Source: Heterotrichella gracilis (taxonomy: Eukaryota; Sar; Xanthophyceae; Tribonematales; Xanthonemataceae). Taken from it: 64,000 nucleotides of DNA. The translations under genes and the position numbers were made by a program. The stretch is from the NCBI GenBank assembly GCA_032358255.1, contig JAULBX010002556.1, positions 1 to 64,000 of the forward strand, written 5' to 3'. Positions 35,244-47,000 of the stretch are shown here, piece by piece. The notes below the pieces were generated by a model that saw only the letters and a program-made list of their open reading frames with translations, had not been told where the DNA came from and ran no database searches. Each line of letters opens with the position of its first letter. Position 1 is the first letter of the stretch.

Positions 35244-38002
35244 ATGCCTGCCTCTGTGTTTACCCGCATTTGGCCCCCCGTTAGCATTTCTCCATCATCC
35301 AGTGCAAGTCCAATTCGAGTGCGATTGAGTTCCCACCACCATCCCCACCCACCCCCCCAGGCCCACCTGGCCCACCTCACCAGTGGGGACAAGCTGGTGC
35401 CCCGCCCGTCCCCAGTGCTACCGGAGGTCATCCCCGGGGCAGATGCCATCCCCGAGTATGGCCTGTTTGCGGATGAACAATACGTGGTGTCCATGTTCGA
35501 GGTGCGGTAATCCCCCTGAAATATGCTTTGGTGTCCATGCAGTGGTGAATTTCCCTACCCCGCACTCACCCCACACCCCACCTCACACCGCAGCGCTCCC
35601 GGCGCAGCGTGGCCCACATCACCTCTATGTCTGACGCGCGGGGGGGGTACCCCACCCCCGATGGGGGCCCGCAGGTGCCCTTTGGCTCTGGGTCAGGTTT
35701 CCTGTGGGACACACAGGGCCATGTGGTCACAAATTTCCATGTGCGTAATGCGGGGATGTGTGGGTGGGTGGGATGTGTGGTGGGTGGGATTTGTGGCTGT
35801 TGTGTGCTTGTGGTGGGGTGGGATGTGTGGGTGTGGGTGTGGGTGTGCTTGTGGTGGGGTGGGATGTGGGGTGTGGGTGTGGGTGTGTGGATGTGCTTGT
35901 GATGGGATGGGATGGCCAATCTGGGCGCAAAAACCATCGCATCGCAGTCTGCTAATAGAACAAATTTTGCTTTTGGAAAATCCACCGCAACCTTTGATGA
36001 ATACCCTAACCAAAACCCTCCCCAGGTGATCCAGAACGCGCGCGCCGCCAAGGTCACCCTACACAACAACATCACCCTGGATGCGGTGCTGCGGGGCGCT
36101 GAGCCCGACAAGGATTTGGCTGTGCTCAAGGTGGATGTGGGGGGCGCGCTGGGGGCGGAGAGGCTGGCGCCCATTGCGGTGGGGGGCTCGCATGGCCTGC
36201 GGGTGGGTGTGGTGGGGGTTGGGTGGCGGTGGGTGGGTGAAGATGATGCCATACCAAATGGTAGCATTGGGACCCATGTGGGTTTACAAAAAAAATATGT
36301 AAGGGGTGCCGCAGCACACATTTGGCCCCATGTGGGATCAATGTGTATGTTTAGTTAGTTAGTTACATGCATTCCAGCAATACAGCCAGATTAGCAGTCG
36401 GTCTTGCAAATGCGGCGCCACGCAGCTCTTTCCTGGCACTGTTTGAACCACTTATTGATCCCACGCGACTTGAGGTTTTGCTGGAGTAAGTCAGCCCATG
36501 TGTATGTTTATTTGCTTTTTTCAGTATTCAAGTTATCTTTTTTGGAAAATGCGAAGGTGCTGCAGCATGCGCCCCGCATGGAGGCTTGACACCAAGGCTT
36601 GACAGCGATCTTGCGCCCGCATGCTGCAGGTGGGTCAACGCGTGTTTGCCATTGGGAACCCTTTCGGCCTGGACCAAACCCTAACCGCGGGCATCGTGAG
36701 CGGCCTGGGGCGGGAGGTGCGCGGCATCACCGGGAGGACCATCAGGGATGTGGTGCAGACGGATGCCGCCATCAACCCAGGCAACTCAGGGGGACCCCTG
36801 CTGGACAGCCGGGGCAGGTTGATTGGGGTGAATACCATGATCTACAGGTGGGGGTTTTTGGGTGGAGGGATGGGGTGGACTGGGTGCTGAGTAATGTGGA
36901 GCAGATCGGTGCAGCAGCCGTAGCATAGGCACCGCACTTGCGCCACATGCCGTTACCCACGCCATCACACACCACACACACACACACACACCAGCTGTTG
37001 CAGCATTGCATCATTATCCATTGCATCATTATCCATTGCAACATCAATATAACCACTGCTCTCCAGTAAGTAACACCCGCCGCTGCCCCCTTGCCCACAG
37101 CCCCTCAGGCGCCAGCGCAGGGGTGGGGTTTGCCATACCCTCGGACACAGTGCGCAGGGTGGTGAACCAAATCATACGACACGGGAGGGTCATACGGCCG
37201 GGACTGGGGGTGACGTGCATCCCCGACCAGGTAGGCATTTCATATGTGTGCTGTTGTCTGTTATTCTGTTATTAACTGAGCTTCCTGCCATGTGTGCCAC
37301 AGTCTGTGTTTTGGAACAGCGATTTATACAATTCACAGCTATTAAACTGTAACGCGCTTGCAATGTGTGACTACCAAGGGAATATCGATAAATGAACGTA
37401 ATTTAATCTACTAGTGCAAACCAATCAGCCAATCAACGTGCATCCCCTACCAGGTTGCTGCCAGCATCATCGGGGAGCGCAAGGGGGTGATTATACGCGA
37501 CGTGGTGGGAAACACTGGGGCGGCACAGGCGGGGCTCAGGTGAGGAAGGAGGGCGGGGGCAACATTGTTTGAGGGATCATTGTTTTCCCGAGTCCTTTGC
37601 ACATAGGGTTTAGCGTACAGGCGTACACGTTGCTCATATTTGGCGCTGTCCCTGAAACACATGTTGTCATGCATCGCGATGTCCATCCAAATGGCAGTAC
37701 ACCCTGAGGGTACCTCAGCAGGGGTCTGTACCAACATGAGTGTCTGTGATGTACCCCCATTTGAGGCCATTTGCCAATGCGGCATGATGCGCCGCAGGGG
37801 GGTCCAAAAGGATGGCTTGGGCAACATCGTCATGGGGGACATTATCATTGCGGTGGGAGGGGAGGTCATCCCTGGGACTGAGGACCTGGTGGCTGCCATT
37901 GAGAGATTCAACATCGGGGACCAGGTGCCGCTGACTGTGCGCAGGGGGGATGCGATACTGAAGGTGGCGGTGCCGCTGCTGGGGCCGGTGGCCAGTACTT
38001 GA
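35244..38002 (+). CDS. DEG1/DEG8-type (DegP/HtrA family) serine protease with PDZ domain
   Basis: Exons: 35244 or 35361 to 35501, 35594-35740, 36026-36202, 36630-36847, 37101-37230, 37454-37539, 37798-38002 (TGA); phases agree throughout. Trypsin-fold motifs: [19 protein letters not shown] with the catalytic His as the last codon of its exon, DKDLAVLK with the catalytic Asp, and [17 protein letters not shown] with the catalytic Ser. A PDZ domain follows ([18 protein letters not shown]). The order and wording match thylakoid-lumen DEG1/DEG8, which trim and quality-control photosystem II proteins. The ATG at 35244 gives a Ser/Arg/His-rich leader that could be a transit peptide, but the exon may instead start at the acceptor before 35361 with upstream exons (candidate 35005-35086). 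DEG1 versus DEG8 is not settled. Confidence 0.8.
35745..35905. repeat. Degenerate GGGTG/TGTGGG minisatellite in a protease intron
   Basis: The intron after the catalytic-His exon begins with about 160 bp of units such as TGGGTGGGATGTGTGG and GGGTGTGGGTGTG. It explains the Trp/Gly/Val- and His/Pro/Thr-rich shadow frames on both strands. The G clusters could in principle form a quadruplex. Confidence 0.85.
36362..36475. repeat. Dispersed repeat, copy in protease intron
   Basis: About 90 bp with landmarks TTCCAGCAA.ACAGCCA, then ATTAGCAG, GCAGCTCTTTCCT.GCACTG and TTTG.ACCAC.TATTGA. It matches 21073-21160 in the kinase-like gene region in the same orientation. A weaker relative may lie at 56960-57035. 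Confidence 0.65.
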
Positions 38003-38978
38003 AAAGCAGAAGGAAAAAACCAGTTTTCAAGCAGTAAATGTATGTATTTTTTACAGCATCAGATGATCAGAGGAGGCAAATATTTGCCAACCGGGTGATA
38101 AACCCTGACATTGTGAGCAAGGGGGATTGCAATGATTTTATAACACTGTTGCAAGGCAGCAAGCCACTGCTGAGAATAATGTTCTGAGAATGTTCAAATT
38201 GTAAAACATTAGTAAGCAATAGAAAATACGCCGCCCGTCCATTGATGGGTGCGTGGGTCAAAAGTAGTAGGCTGACCTTGGTATGTAGAGGGGGGGCCCT
38301 GATTTGATGATCAAAGCTGCCCTATGCCTAGCACTACTGTAGGCCTGGTAGCAAGTGGGAAGAGGACGGAGAGTGTACCTATTATAGTACATATAATATA
38401 TCCACAAGAGACTTCAAAGAAGGTTTGATTCACTGAATTTCGGACAGAACAGTCATTTCCGTGTAAGATGTGTGTCAACCTGCCAGCAGCGCTAACCTAA
38501 TTATTACCAATAGTCAGACTGATCAGTTTAGGAGCTGAAAGATTGCCTGCCTCAGGCAACGCAAGGGGATTGAAAGTTGCAAACATGTAAAAGAATTGCA
38601 AGAGGGCGAGCGCAAGAGGTTGATGAAAAACGCAGTAAAGAAGAGTTGCTACCCTGTGTGTGACATGCTCCGTTTTGATGAAATGATGGAAATTAACCAG
38701 TCCGGACCTTCTTGCTAAGATGAATACCGGTGACCCCAAAACCAATCCTCAAAAGTTGATCAAGGGCATCACGCTAGTATGTCGATTGGGCTATAGCCCC
38801 TATCATCTGCATGCCCCACCAGTTGTTGCCAATGGTTGTCCTCAATGTTTCCAGCCCCCCTCTGCATAATGACCTGTCAATGACCCCTTGGAATTCCCTT
38901 CATGTGCAGGTACCTCTCTGCCGCAGTGCGCTGCAGGGTCCACTGCTAAACTTGCGCAGCTAACAGCTAGTGCAAGGC
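38003..38978. other. Intergenic region between convergent protease and glycosyltransferase genes
   Basis: AT-richer, with no credible frame on either strand. Holds the AT-rich element at 38376-38410. No RNA gene or terminator hairpin recognised. Confidence 0.6.
38376..38410. repeat. AT-rich element, copy 2 of 2
   Basis: Matches the element at 35171-35205 except at the three central bases and the 3' end. No open frame or terminal inverted repeats are obvious. Confidence 0.7.
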
Positions 38979-41719
38979 TTAGTCAGCTTTGCCCGCGCCA
39001 GGTTTGCTCTGTGGTGCAGCCCCAGGCAGGTCGGTCTTGACTGCGTCGAAGAAGATCTGCGCCACGTCAGCAGGCACTCCTCCATCCCAGAACTTCTCGT
39101 GGATGGTGTGGGTGGACCCCACCTGGCTCACGTCCCTGAGATGTGTTAACAGATCCCCACAGTTAAACCAATGAGCAGGTATATTTATATTTATATAGTT
39201 ATAACTACTATAACCTATTCAAAGGTTTCCACCCTTTTCCTGACATAAAGGCGTTTACAGGAAAAATCTCCACATGAGTGATTCAACTAGTAAATTTATA
39301 TTTAACTTCACTAGCGCAGCTGCCTTTTCCCCCAAATTTAACGTCAGTACTGTAGTCCCTACCTGAAGAAGTTGCCGCTGTATTCCCGTGGCACATAGCC
39401 GTACCCCTTGCCCCAGTACCAGTTGAGGAAGTTCTGGTCGCCCAGACCAATCTGGAAGTCCTCGCCCCACTCCAGGCGGGACACCATGTGCTCAAAGCGC
39501 ACGGCGCTGGGGTGGAGCACCATCATGCCTACGCGGGAGGGGGAGGTGGGTGAAGATAGATGTAAATGGCAGGGGGCGCATGAGCACATTGCTGCGGGAG
39601 GTCTTGGGATCAACAATTCCAATTTGCATTTTAGGTTTGCATTTGATGAGGGCACCCCAAGATCCAACATATGGGGGGGAGGGGGTGGAGTCTAGCCCAG
39701 GAGGAGGAGCAAAGTCTGAGGAGCTCCTGCTAGCATACCGCCATGGCATTTGATTCAGCCCACACTACAACTCTTGTTGCAAGCATGAATGGATCATCTG
39801 CCATGTGGCAATGCCCTACCTGCATTGAAGGTCCTGAGCTCTGTGTGTCCGCTGTCCAGGTCCCTTGGAGCCGCAAACTCGTACTGCTTGGAGATGTCAA
39901 ACAGGCCATCCATGTTCTTCAGCACCAAGATGTCTGCGACCAGGTACAATCATCACACTTGAAAAACGTACAACAAATGATAGTCACGATCATGAATAAC
40001 AATAGTAACGAATTTAATTGTTTTCTTTTAATAAAACAACGACACAACTTGGCAATTTCTAGTATAATACTTATGGATCAAACAAGACAATCACAAGACA
40101 CGCTGAGAAGCGCTGGGTACTGATCGCGCACCATGCGGTTGTAAGAACGATGCATACGGTACTTGGCAGGAAGGAAGGACAAGAAATGAAGGCATGAAAA
40201 CACGTGCACTTACCTGCGTCGAGGTACACCAGCCTGGAGTACTCCGTGAAGTTCCACACATACAGCTTTGCAAACATGTCCTCGTAGCGCTTGGAGCCAA
40301 GCTCATCCATGGAGTGGCCCGGGGGGAAGATGGTGTTGGCCACCTCGACCACCTGGCAAATAGCAATTGCCAAACGTGCGTCATGATGCATCCATGAGGG
40401 TATACTGGACAAATTGTATTGTAAATGTGTTGCGCCATGCCTGAGCCATTCCCTTATTATGAATAAGGGAAGGCAAAGTCTTATATTAATTGGAAATTGG
40501 GAGTGCCACATCAAACATGCACTGCGTGACGCAAGCAAACCACAGTGGCAACCAAACAGCACAGCATGGCCACCAACTGCGTATGGCACCACAGCATAGT
40601 TTTGTGAGTCTTACCTTTGCCCCCATTGCCTGCAGCTCCCTGCGCTTCTGCTGGGATGTCTGGGGTATGACCATGACGATGACGTCCCTGGTGGGCTTGC
40701 TCCGGGTGACTGCAGGCGCAGGAAAGGCAGGAAGATCATGAGCAAGGCACGCACTACAAGGGTTGGTGGGGGGTGCGGGGTGTTGCGGTGTGGATGGTAT
40801 TGAGGTTGTGTATGTATGGGTGTGGGTGGGTGGAGGGGGGGGTGAGGGGGGGGTAACAGCAGCTTGGCAGCTGTGAGTACCACTGCCTGCAAACCTCTGC
40901 TTGGGTCTGGTCGGTGTTATGGTCAAGCATAGAGATGACATACGCACCCTAAACCCAACCTTAAACCCTAGACCCTAAACCCTAAACCAGTTTGCTGAAG
41001 TACGCACCAGGGTTGTGGCGCAGCCTGTGTACCAGCAGCTTGGCAGCAGTGAAGTACCACTGCCTGCCATCCTCTGCGGGTGGCCTGTCTGTGTCGTGGT
41101 CAAGGAGCGAGGTCACGTACGCCTCACACCCTGCGTCTGGGTGGCTCAGGAACTCGGGGCTCAAGGGAGAGGACTCGTGAGCTTCCAAGATGGCTTCAAA
41201 GCGAGGGCAGACCGTGGTTGGCTCTGGCAGCTCTATCAATGCAGCAGGGTCAGGTAAAACAATATGCCTGGATCCAGAGGGAAGAGTGGTTTGCAGTTGG
41301 CTGAGCTTGGCGTGGAGTTGGCTGGCCTTGGCTTGCAGTTTGGTTTGAACTTGGCTAGGCTTGTCTTGCAGCTGGCTGGGCAGTTGGCTTGCCTTGGCTT
41401 CTACTTTGCTTGGCAAGTGAGGCGCGGATTGGCTTGCTGTTGGGTCTGTTGAGGATGGGTGGGGTTCTGAACCTGGCTGTGGCTTTGGATGATGCCCTTT
41501 ATGCTCTTGGTGGTCTGCATGACGGTGTGCCACCAGGCTGCCACTTCCTCTCCCAGCCGTGAGCCTGTCGACAGCTGCCACGCTCTGAAGGGTAACTGCA
41601 GCCACTAGTGCAGCAATCACGAGGAATGGGTACCGGAAAGAGGAGTGGCGCTTGCAATGCCTGGCGAGTGGGCCTACAACTGTTCGCTGTCTACCAGGAT
41701 GGCTGCAGTTTTTGTTCAT
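38979..41719 (-). CDS. Type II membrane glycosyltransferase, GT8 (glycogenin/GUX-like) family
   Basis: Six exons: 41008-41719, 40615-40709, 40214-40352, 39820-39933, 39363-39528, 38979-39135 (TAA); phases close exactly at 460 aa. The ATG at 41719 gives a short basic cytosolic tail, then one membrane segment (residues about 31-50, YPFLVIAALVAAVTLQSVAA), as in Golgi type II enzymes. A low-complexity stem follows, with an 11-residue repeat at residues 109-141. The catalytic part has VIPQTSQQKRRELQ, LVYLDAD (DxD motif at 314-316, split by an intron), ILVLKNMDGLFD, FNAGMMVLHPS and GDQNFLNWYWG. DxD and GDQ are the nucleotide-sugar and metal-binding elements of GT8. Donor sugar and acceptor cannot be read from this. 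A role in glycan synthesis in the secretory pathway is inferred. Confidence 0.85.
40449..40471. repeat. Perfect 10-bp inverted repeat with 3-base loop in a glycosyltransferase intron
   Basis: Arms TTCCCTTATT (40449-40458) and AATAAGGGAA (40462-40471) flank the loop ATG. Intronic, function unknown. Confidence 0.7.
40855..40950 (-). repeat. Copy of the donor edge of glycosyltransferase exon 1
   Basis: AGCAGCTTGGCAGC.GTGA and TACCACTGCCTGC, followed by a GGTCAAG..GAG.T stretch, match the true exon at 41034-41115. The copy lies about 180 bp into the intron. CCCTAAA tracts fill the space between. Confidence 0.8.
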
Positions 41720-41744
41720 CTCATACACAGGTCAGCCGCTGGCC

Positions 41745-41752
41745 TATTTATA
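41745..41752 (-). promoter_or_regulatory. Possible TATA box of the glycosyltransferase gene
   Basis: On the minus strand the sequence reads TATAAATA about 25 bases before the ATG at 41719. The spacing would put transcription start almost at that ATG, so either the leader is extremely short or the match is fortuitous. Confidence 0.35.
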
Positions 41753-42163
41753 GCACGTTTGGCTCCACAGCTTGTCTAGGAATATTCGGCGCTCTGCATG
41801 TCTAGGACGCCATGAGCCTGGATAGTGCGGAGATGGGCTGGAAACTCTCAGCTACCAGGTTGTTCTGTCCTGACTTCAAGCTGTCCTGAGGTGCTGCCTG
41901 TGATGGCAGCCAACCTGCGGAAGCATGACCAAGGGGAGGTTAATGGCACCTGAACGGTCTTGTGTGCACCCTTCTGCCAGACTGGGACCTTACTACAGCA
42001 CCGACCTTGAAACAACTCGACATGAAACAATGGTGTTTGTCCAAAGCCTATGATATATAACTGGATCACACACGATAACCGGTCATTAACGCCTCACGCG
42101 AAGCTTTGGGTTGCATAAGTCGGCATGTTAACATGTCGCAGCAATAACACTGCTAGCTATTAA

Positions 42164-42191
42164 GCGGTTGTGCTTTTTAAAGCACAACCGC
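42164..42191. repeat. 28-bp near-perfect palindrome
   Basis: Arms GCGGTTGTGCTTT (42164-42176) and AAAGCACAACCGC (42179-42191) flank only two bases. Just upstream is GGCATGTTAACATGTCG (palindromic core), and just downstream an 8-bp hairpin, CAGGCGAA (42226-42233) with TTCGCCTG (42241-42248). Confidence 0.75.
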
Positions 42192-44064
42192 ACAGTGGAC
42201 CCCACCTTGTTCACTTAAAGAACGCCAGGCGAAACCTCACTTCGCCTGTTTGCTGCAATATCATCATGCGGATAACGCGACCGCTACATAAAAGCGACTG
42301 GAAGGCCAAAGGGCTTCGCCTGTACCACAGAGTGCAAGGGAACCACAACACTGATGAACACCCTATCCCTAGCCTTTTTGAAGGAGGTGAAGGGTTTACA
42401 CAGTGACACAGGGGCAAAACTCTGGGATATATGTTTACCATCAGCGTCCTGTGAGCATCTGAAGAAACGGTTTTACTGACAGATGCATTTCTATTACTAA
42501 AAAACCTTAATTTCAGTACAGTTGCTGACGCAATTACATTTACATGTTCCATGCCCCAATGACTGCATAGCTCAATCTAGTGTCTCTATCCCTTGCAGGT
42601 TATTTGGCAGTGCCTTTCTTGGTCCCCGCCTTGTTCCCAGGCATTTGTACCACTACTAATGGCGGGGTATTACTGAGTAATGGGAAGCATATCGGTATAC
42701 CATGTCCTGCAACACTGCTCACAGTGACAACCCATTCCACAGAGATCCACTAAACAACCACGATATTGCTTCGTTGAGATATACCATTCCTAAGAGCCTG
42801 TTACCCTATAGTATACTGCACAGAAGCAGCACGGCATGCCGATCATAACGCAACGATGGTAGTCCCCATTGCATTCAACACGTATAGTTCCCAGACTATA
42901 GTACAATAACCCCCCTCTTGTACACTGCTGCCATGATACACCATCTGCACACAAAGTGCGTGATCTACACCCTGGCAAGTGGGTGGACAAGAATGGTGAA
43001 AAAGGCAAAGGACCAAGCACTGGAAACCCTAAACCCTAAACAGAGGTTGTACACACCCTGGCTATTATACTACATTGATTGGGGGTACAAGGCACCGCAA
43101 GAGGATCTCTCCGCTACACAACTCAGCGCATGTTGGTAAAAAAACAGCACAGATGCCAATACAGTACGGGACAATCCCCCCGCTTTATGTTCAAACCAAT
43201 GGGCTGAAACCAACTCTACCCGGAGCGCGACTCCGGTATCCTGATCGGCACAGCGTCTAACATGGCCGAGAAAAAAAGCAAATCTGGCAGTCCACATGAT
43301 GCACAGTCACTCTGTGCGCCTGCAAATGTAATAATCAATCATTGACAAAACGTGCAATCCTACCTATCCAAATATTGTATACCCTAAACTCTAAAAGCCC
43401 CACACAGCCCCAACCAGAACTGCATGTGCCACCTTTTGTTGCCATAACGTTTCTTCCCGTTTCATCCCCCCTCAATCCGCCTCTCTTTGCCCGCATTACC
43501 CCCCTCGTTCTCGTCCCCTGACCCCTCGCTGCCCTCCCCATTCATCCGCAAGCGCTTCCCCCCCTTCAAAACAACATCACCATCCCCTTCTCCTTTCCCA
43601 CCCACCACCACCAGCTGCAGCCTTGACTTGACACTTGCCGCGGCCCTGAGCGCAGTGACCTCCCCTTGGCTGCTGTTGTCCGAATAACTCCCAACCCTGG
43701 CTCCAGCCACATGGGGGGCCAACCCATGCTTTGATCCTACCCGGGTAGACCCTGCACATGCGGTCGCCATTGGTTGGATTTGCAAATGTGGGCACTGGAA
43801 CCCTCACGAAACCCAATAGTACCCTGGGCACGACAGGGTGCGCGCTGGCTACATGCATTCCATTCCAGCAGCCAGCAGAGCAGTCAACCCTGCACTAGCG
43901 GCGCCCAGCACTGCTACCCTGGCAATGCTTTAATCATTGCTACTAATGCAGGGCGTCACAGCTCCTGTTGGGCCAGTGACCAGGTTTTTCCTTTGCACCT
44001 GCGCCCGCCATGGAGGACTTACGCCCTCAACGGGTATACGTGTACTACGGCGTCGCGTCAGAGG

Positions 44065-47000
44065 TTAGGATTTGGCCCTACCTGGCCCTGCCATTGTGTG
44101 TATGTAAGCCTCCCTCAGCTGCTCCCAGCGCTGGTCCAGGGTACCCGTGAGGCCGATGGACATGCGCACCAGGCCGGGGTGGATGCCTGCGCAGGGGAAA
44201 AGGAAAAACTTAACAAATAAAAAAATTGGATAAATACATTAAATATGCAAGCGGCGGACCCACAGCGGACATTTTTGACATAATATGTCAATCTACAACT
44301 GTTAGATGCGTACCAAGTCGGGGTGGATGCCTGCACAAGCGGCACCCAGTTCTGTTGTCAGTAATTCGCCAAGAAACACAAAATGGAAGTAAATTAATGC
44401 GGCCGGCGGCGTTGAATTAGGTTCAATATCCACATGCAAATCATTATATCCCAAAAAATGGTCCGATTACACCTGCCGCGATCTGCTCCTCCCGGCTCAT
44501 CTCGCTCGACGTGCTGGCCCCACTTGCCGACATCAGCGTCTCAAAGTAGCCCAGGCTCACCGCCATCAGACCAAACTGGGCCTGGTTCTGCAGCCGCTCC
44601 ATGAGGCATGCCGCTGCGCTGGCTGTGGGCAGGGTGAGTGTGAGGATGCCGCTGGCGCCATAGCCAGGGTTGGCTAGGCGGGTGACCAGGGCATGCTGCG
44701 GGTGGCTGGCCAGGCCTGGGTAGCGCACCACTGCGCCCATCTGCAAGAAAGAAAGGTGGGAGGTGGTGGGTGGGGTGAGAAAGCGAGGTTCCAGGGTTCA
44801 GGGTTTAGAGTTCAATGGTAGGTAGGGTGGAGGGGTACGCTGGCTGTGGGCAGGGTGAGTGTGAGGATGCCACTCGCCGGGGTGGTGAGACGGGTGGGTG
44901 GCGTGGAGTGATCAGTTGTCAGGGTCGAGGTAGATATTGTGGAGGGTATACCGGCCGTGCACAAGCCCTTATGCGGAGGGACAGGTATGGCACCCTATCC
45001 CCTACACACAAGCAAAGCCCTGCACAAATCAGGCTCCACCACTCACCTGCTCCAGCCTCTCCGCCAGCGCCTGCGCGCGCTGTGAGTGCTCCCTCATGCG
45101 CAGGGGCAGGTGCGGCACCCGTATCCCCAGCTCCGCCGCCACCTTAGGGTCCATGGTTGGCCCCAGCAGCATGAAGGGGCCCAGGCGCAGGTCCATGAGG
45201 CGGGAAACAAAGGAGTGGGAGCCACACACAGCGCCTGGGGAGGGGGATTAGGGTTTGGGGTTTGTGAAGAAGGTTTTTGGGGTAGTCCAGGCGCAGGTCC
45301 GTGAGGGGCGACACAAAGGAGTGGGAGCCACACACAGCGCCTGGGGAGGGGGATTAGGGTTTAGGGTTTTTGTGAATGTGGTTTTAGGGTTCTGGGGTTT
45401 GTGGTTGCGCGGGTGCAGGTCCATGAGGCGGGACACGAAGGAGTGGGAGCCGCAGACAGCGCTTGGGGAGAGCAAGGGTTTAGGGTTTAGGGTTTCTGTG
45501 CTTGTGGTCTTAGGGTTTGGGGTTTGGGGTAGTGCAGGCGCATGTCCATATGAGGCGGTATAGATAAGGGGGGGTATGAGCCACACATAGCACCTGGGGA
45601 AGGGGGAAAGGGTTCCATATTTCAGGGTTCAGAAGCCGAGGGTTTAATACAGGTTTTGCTTGTCCATCGCAAGTGCAGCATGTGCAGGTGAGTGGGGATT
45701 CTCTTTCTGTTTTCCCTCCCCCACCTGCGATGATATCAGACGCCCCGCTTATGAACTTAGTCAGGCTGTGCACCACCACATCAGCACCCCACTTGGCCGG
45801 GGTGATGACACATGGCGCGAATGTGTTGTCCACCACCAGCAGGATGCCACGTGAGTGCGCCAGGTCAGCAAGGTGGGGCAGGTCAGCCACCACCAGGGTG
45901 GGGTTGGAGATGGACTCAGTGAAGAGCACCTGGGGGGGGAATCATACATAAAAAACGGCAGGATGATTGGATTAAATGATAATGATGTACAGCGGGCATA
46001 TGGATGGGTTGAAATGAACTTGGTACAGAGCACCTGAGTGAAATCATTACAAATATCGGTACTGAAATACGATGTGAGATCCATGTTGACACATGACCAT
46101 GGGTTGGAGATGAACCCTGAAGAGCACATGTAGAGCACATACCTTGGTTTTTTCGGTGATTGCCTCCGCCACCGCCTGGTGGTTGCTGATGTCCACAAAG
46201 GTGGTGTGCATGCCGCACTTTGCAGGCAGAAAGTCCTTGAGCAGCGCATGCGTGCCGCCATACACTGCGTTGGATGACACGATGTGGTCACCCGAGTTGC
46301 AGATGTTGAGCAGGGCGGAGGAGATGGCTGCCAGGCCTGCAAAATGCCCATGCGAAGTCAAACTTCCTCTTTTTCCTCCTTGCAAATTGTTCACTTGATG
46401 CCTCAAGCCACAGCACACTGCAGTCTTCAATCATTGTTAATGGCCACCTTGAACCAAGTGCCTCAAATTACCTAATGTTCGTTGAAGTAGGGTGACTTGG
46501 GTGTCTCCTCATACCCACACTTTAAATGCGAGTAGCAGGTGGTGGGCATGGGCTGCACCCTCCACAGCATGGCCGCATGGATACTTATTTTACCCTTAAC
46601 CATCCAATGCAAGTGCCAGATTTGTGAGTGATGCATGGGTGCCTCAGTGTCCTCAACCCCCAACAGCTGGGCGCATGAGCATGCAGCCTCACTAAAACCC
46701 TAAATTCTAACCCTTTTGAACCCTAAACCCTAAAGCCCACCTGAGCTGCAGGTGTATGCTGCCTCTGTGCCCTCCAGCACTGCCAGCTGCCTGCCCAGGC
46801 ACCTGACTGTGGGGTTGAAGGAGCGGCCATACAGGTAGCAGCTGCCTGGAACACAGGGGGTGCTATGTCAGGAATAGGTTGACACATCAGGTGGAATTGA
46901 CATGAGACACTTCCTAGAGGCTGGATTTGCAGACGATGCTGACCCATGCCTGTTATTCCTGAAAGCACTGGTGGTTTCTAATCTCAGCCCACAACCCTCG

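Larger units (their letters stand above)
41720..44064. other. Intergenic region with small palindromes
   Basis: Contains the glycosyltransferase promoter (low end) and the 3' flank of methionine gamma-lyase (high end). A cluster of inverted repeats lies at 42120-42250. From about 43380 to 43700 the plus strand is C-rich with no convincing gene. A few heptamers occur near 43030 and 43380. No RNA gene recognised. Confidence 0.55.

Noticed and set aside
35566-36321. A 251-residue minus-strand frame opposite the protease
   Set aside because: His/Pro/Thr runs come from the GGGTG minisatellite; the plus strand carries the conserved protease exons.
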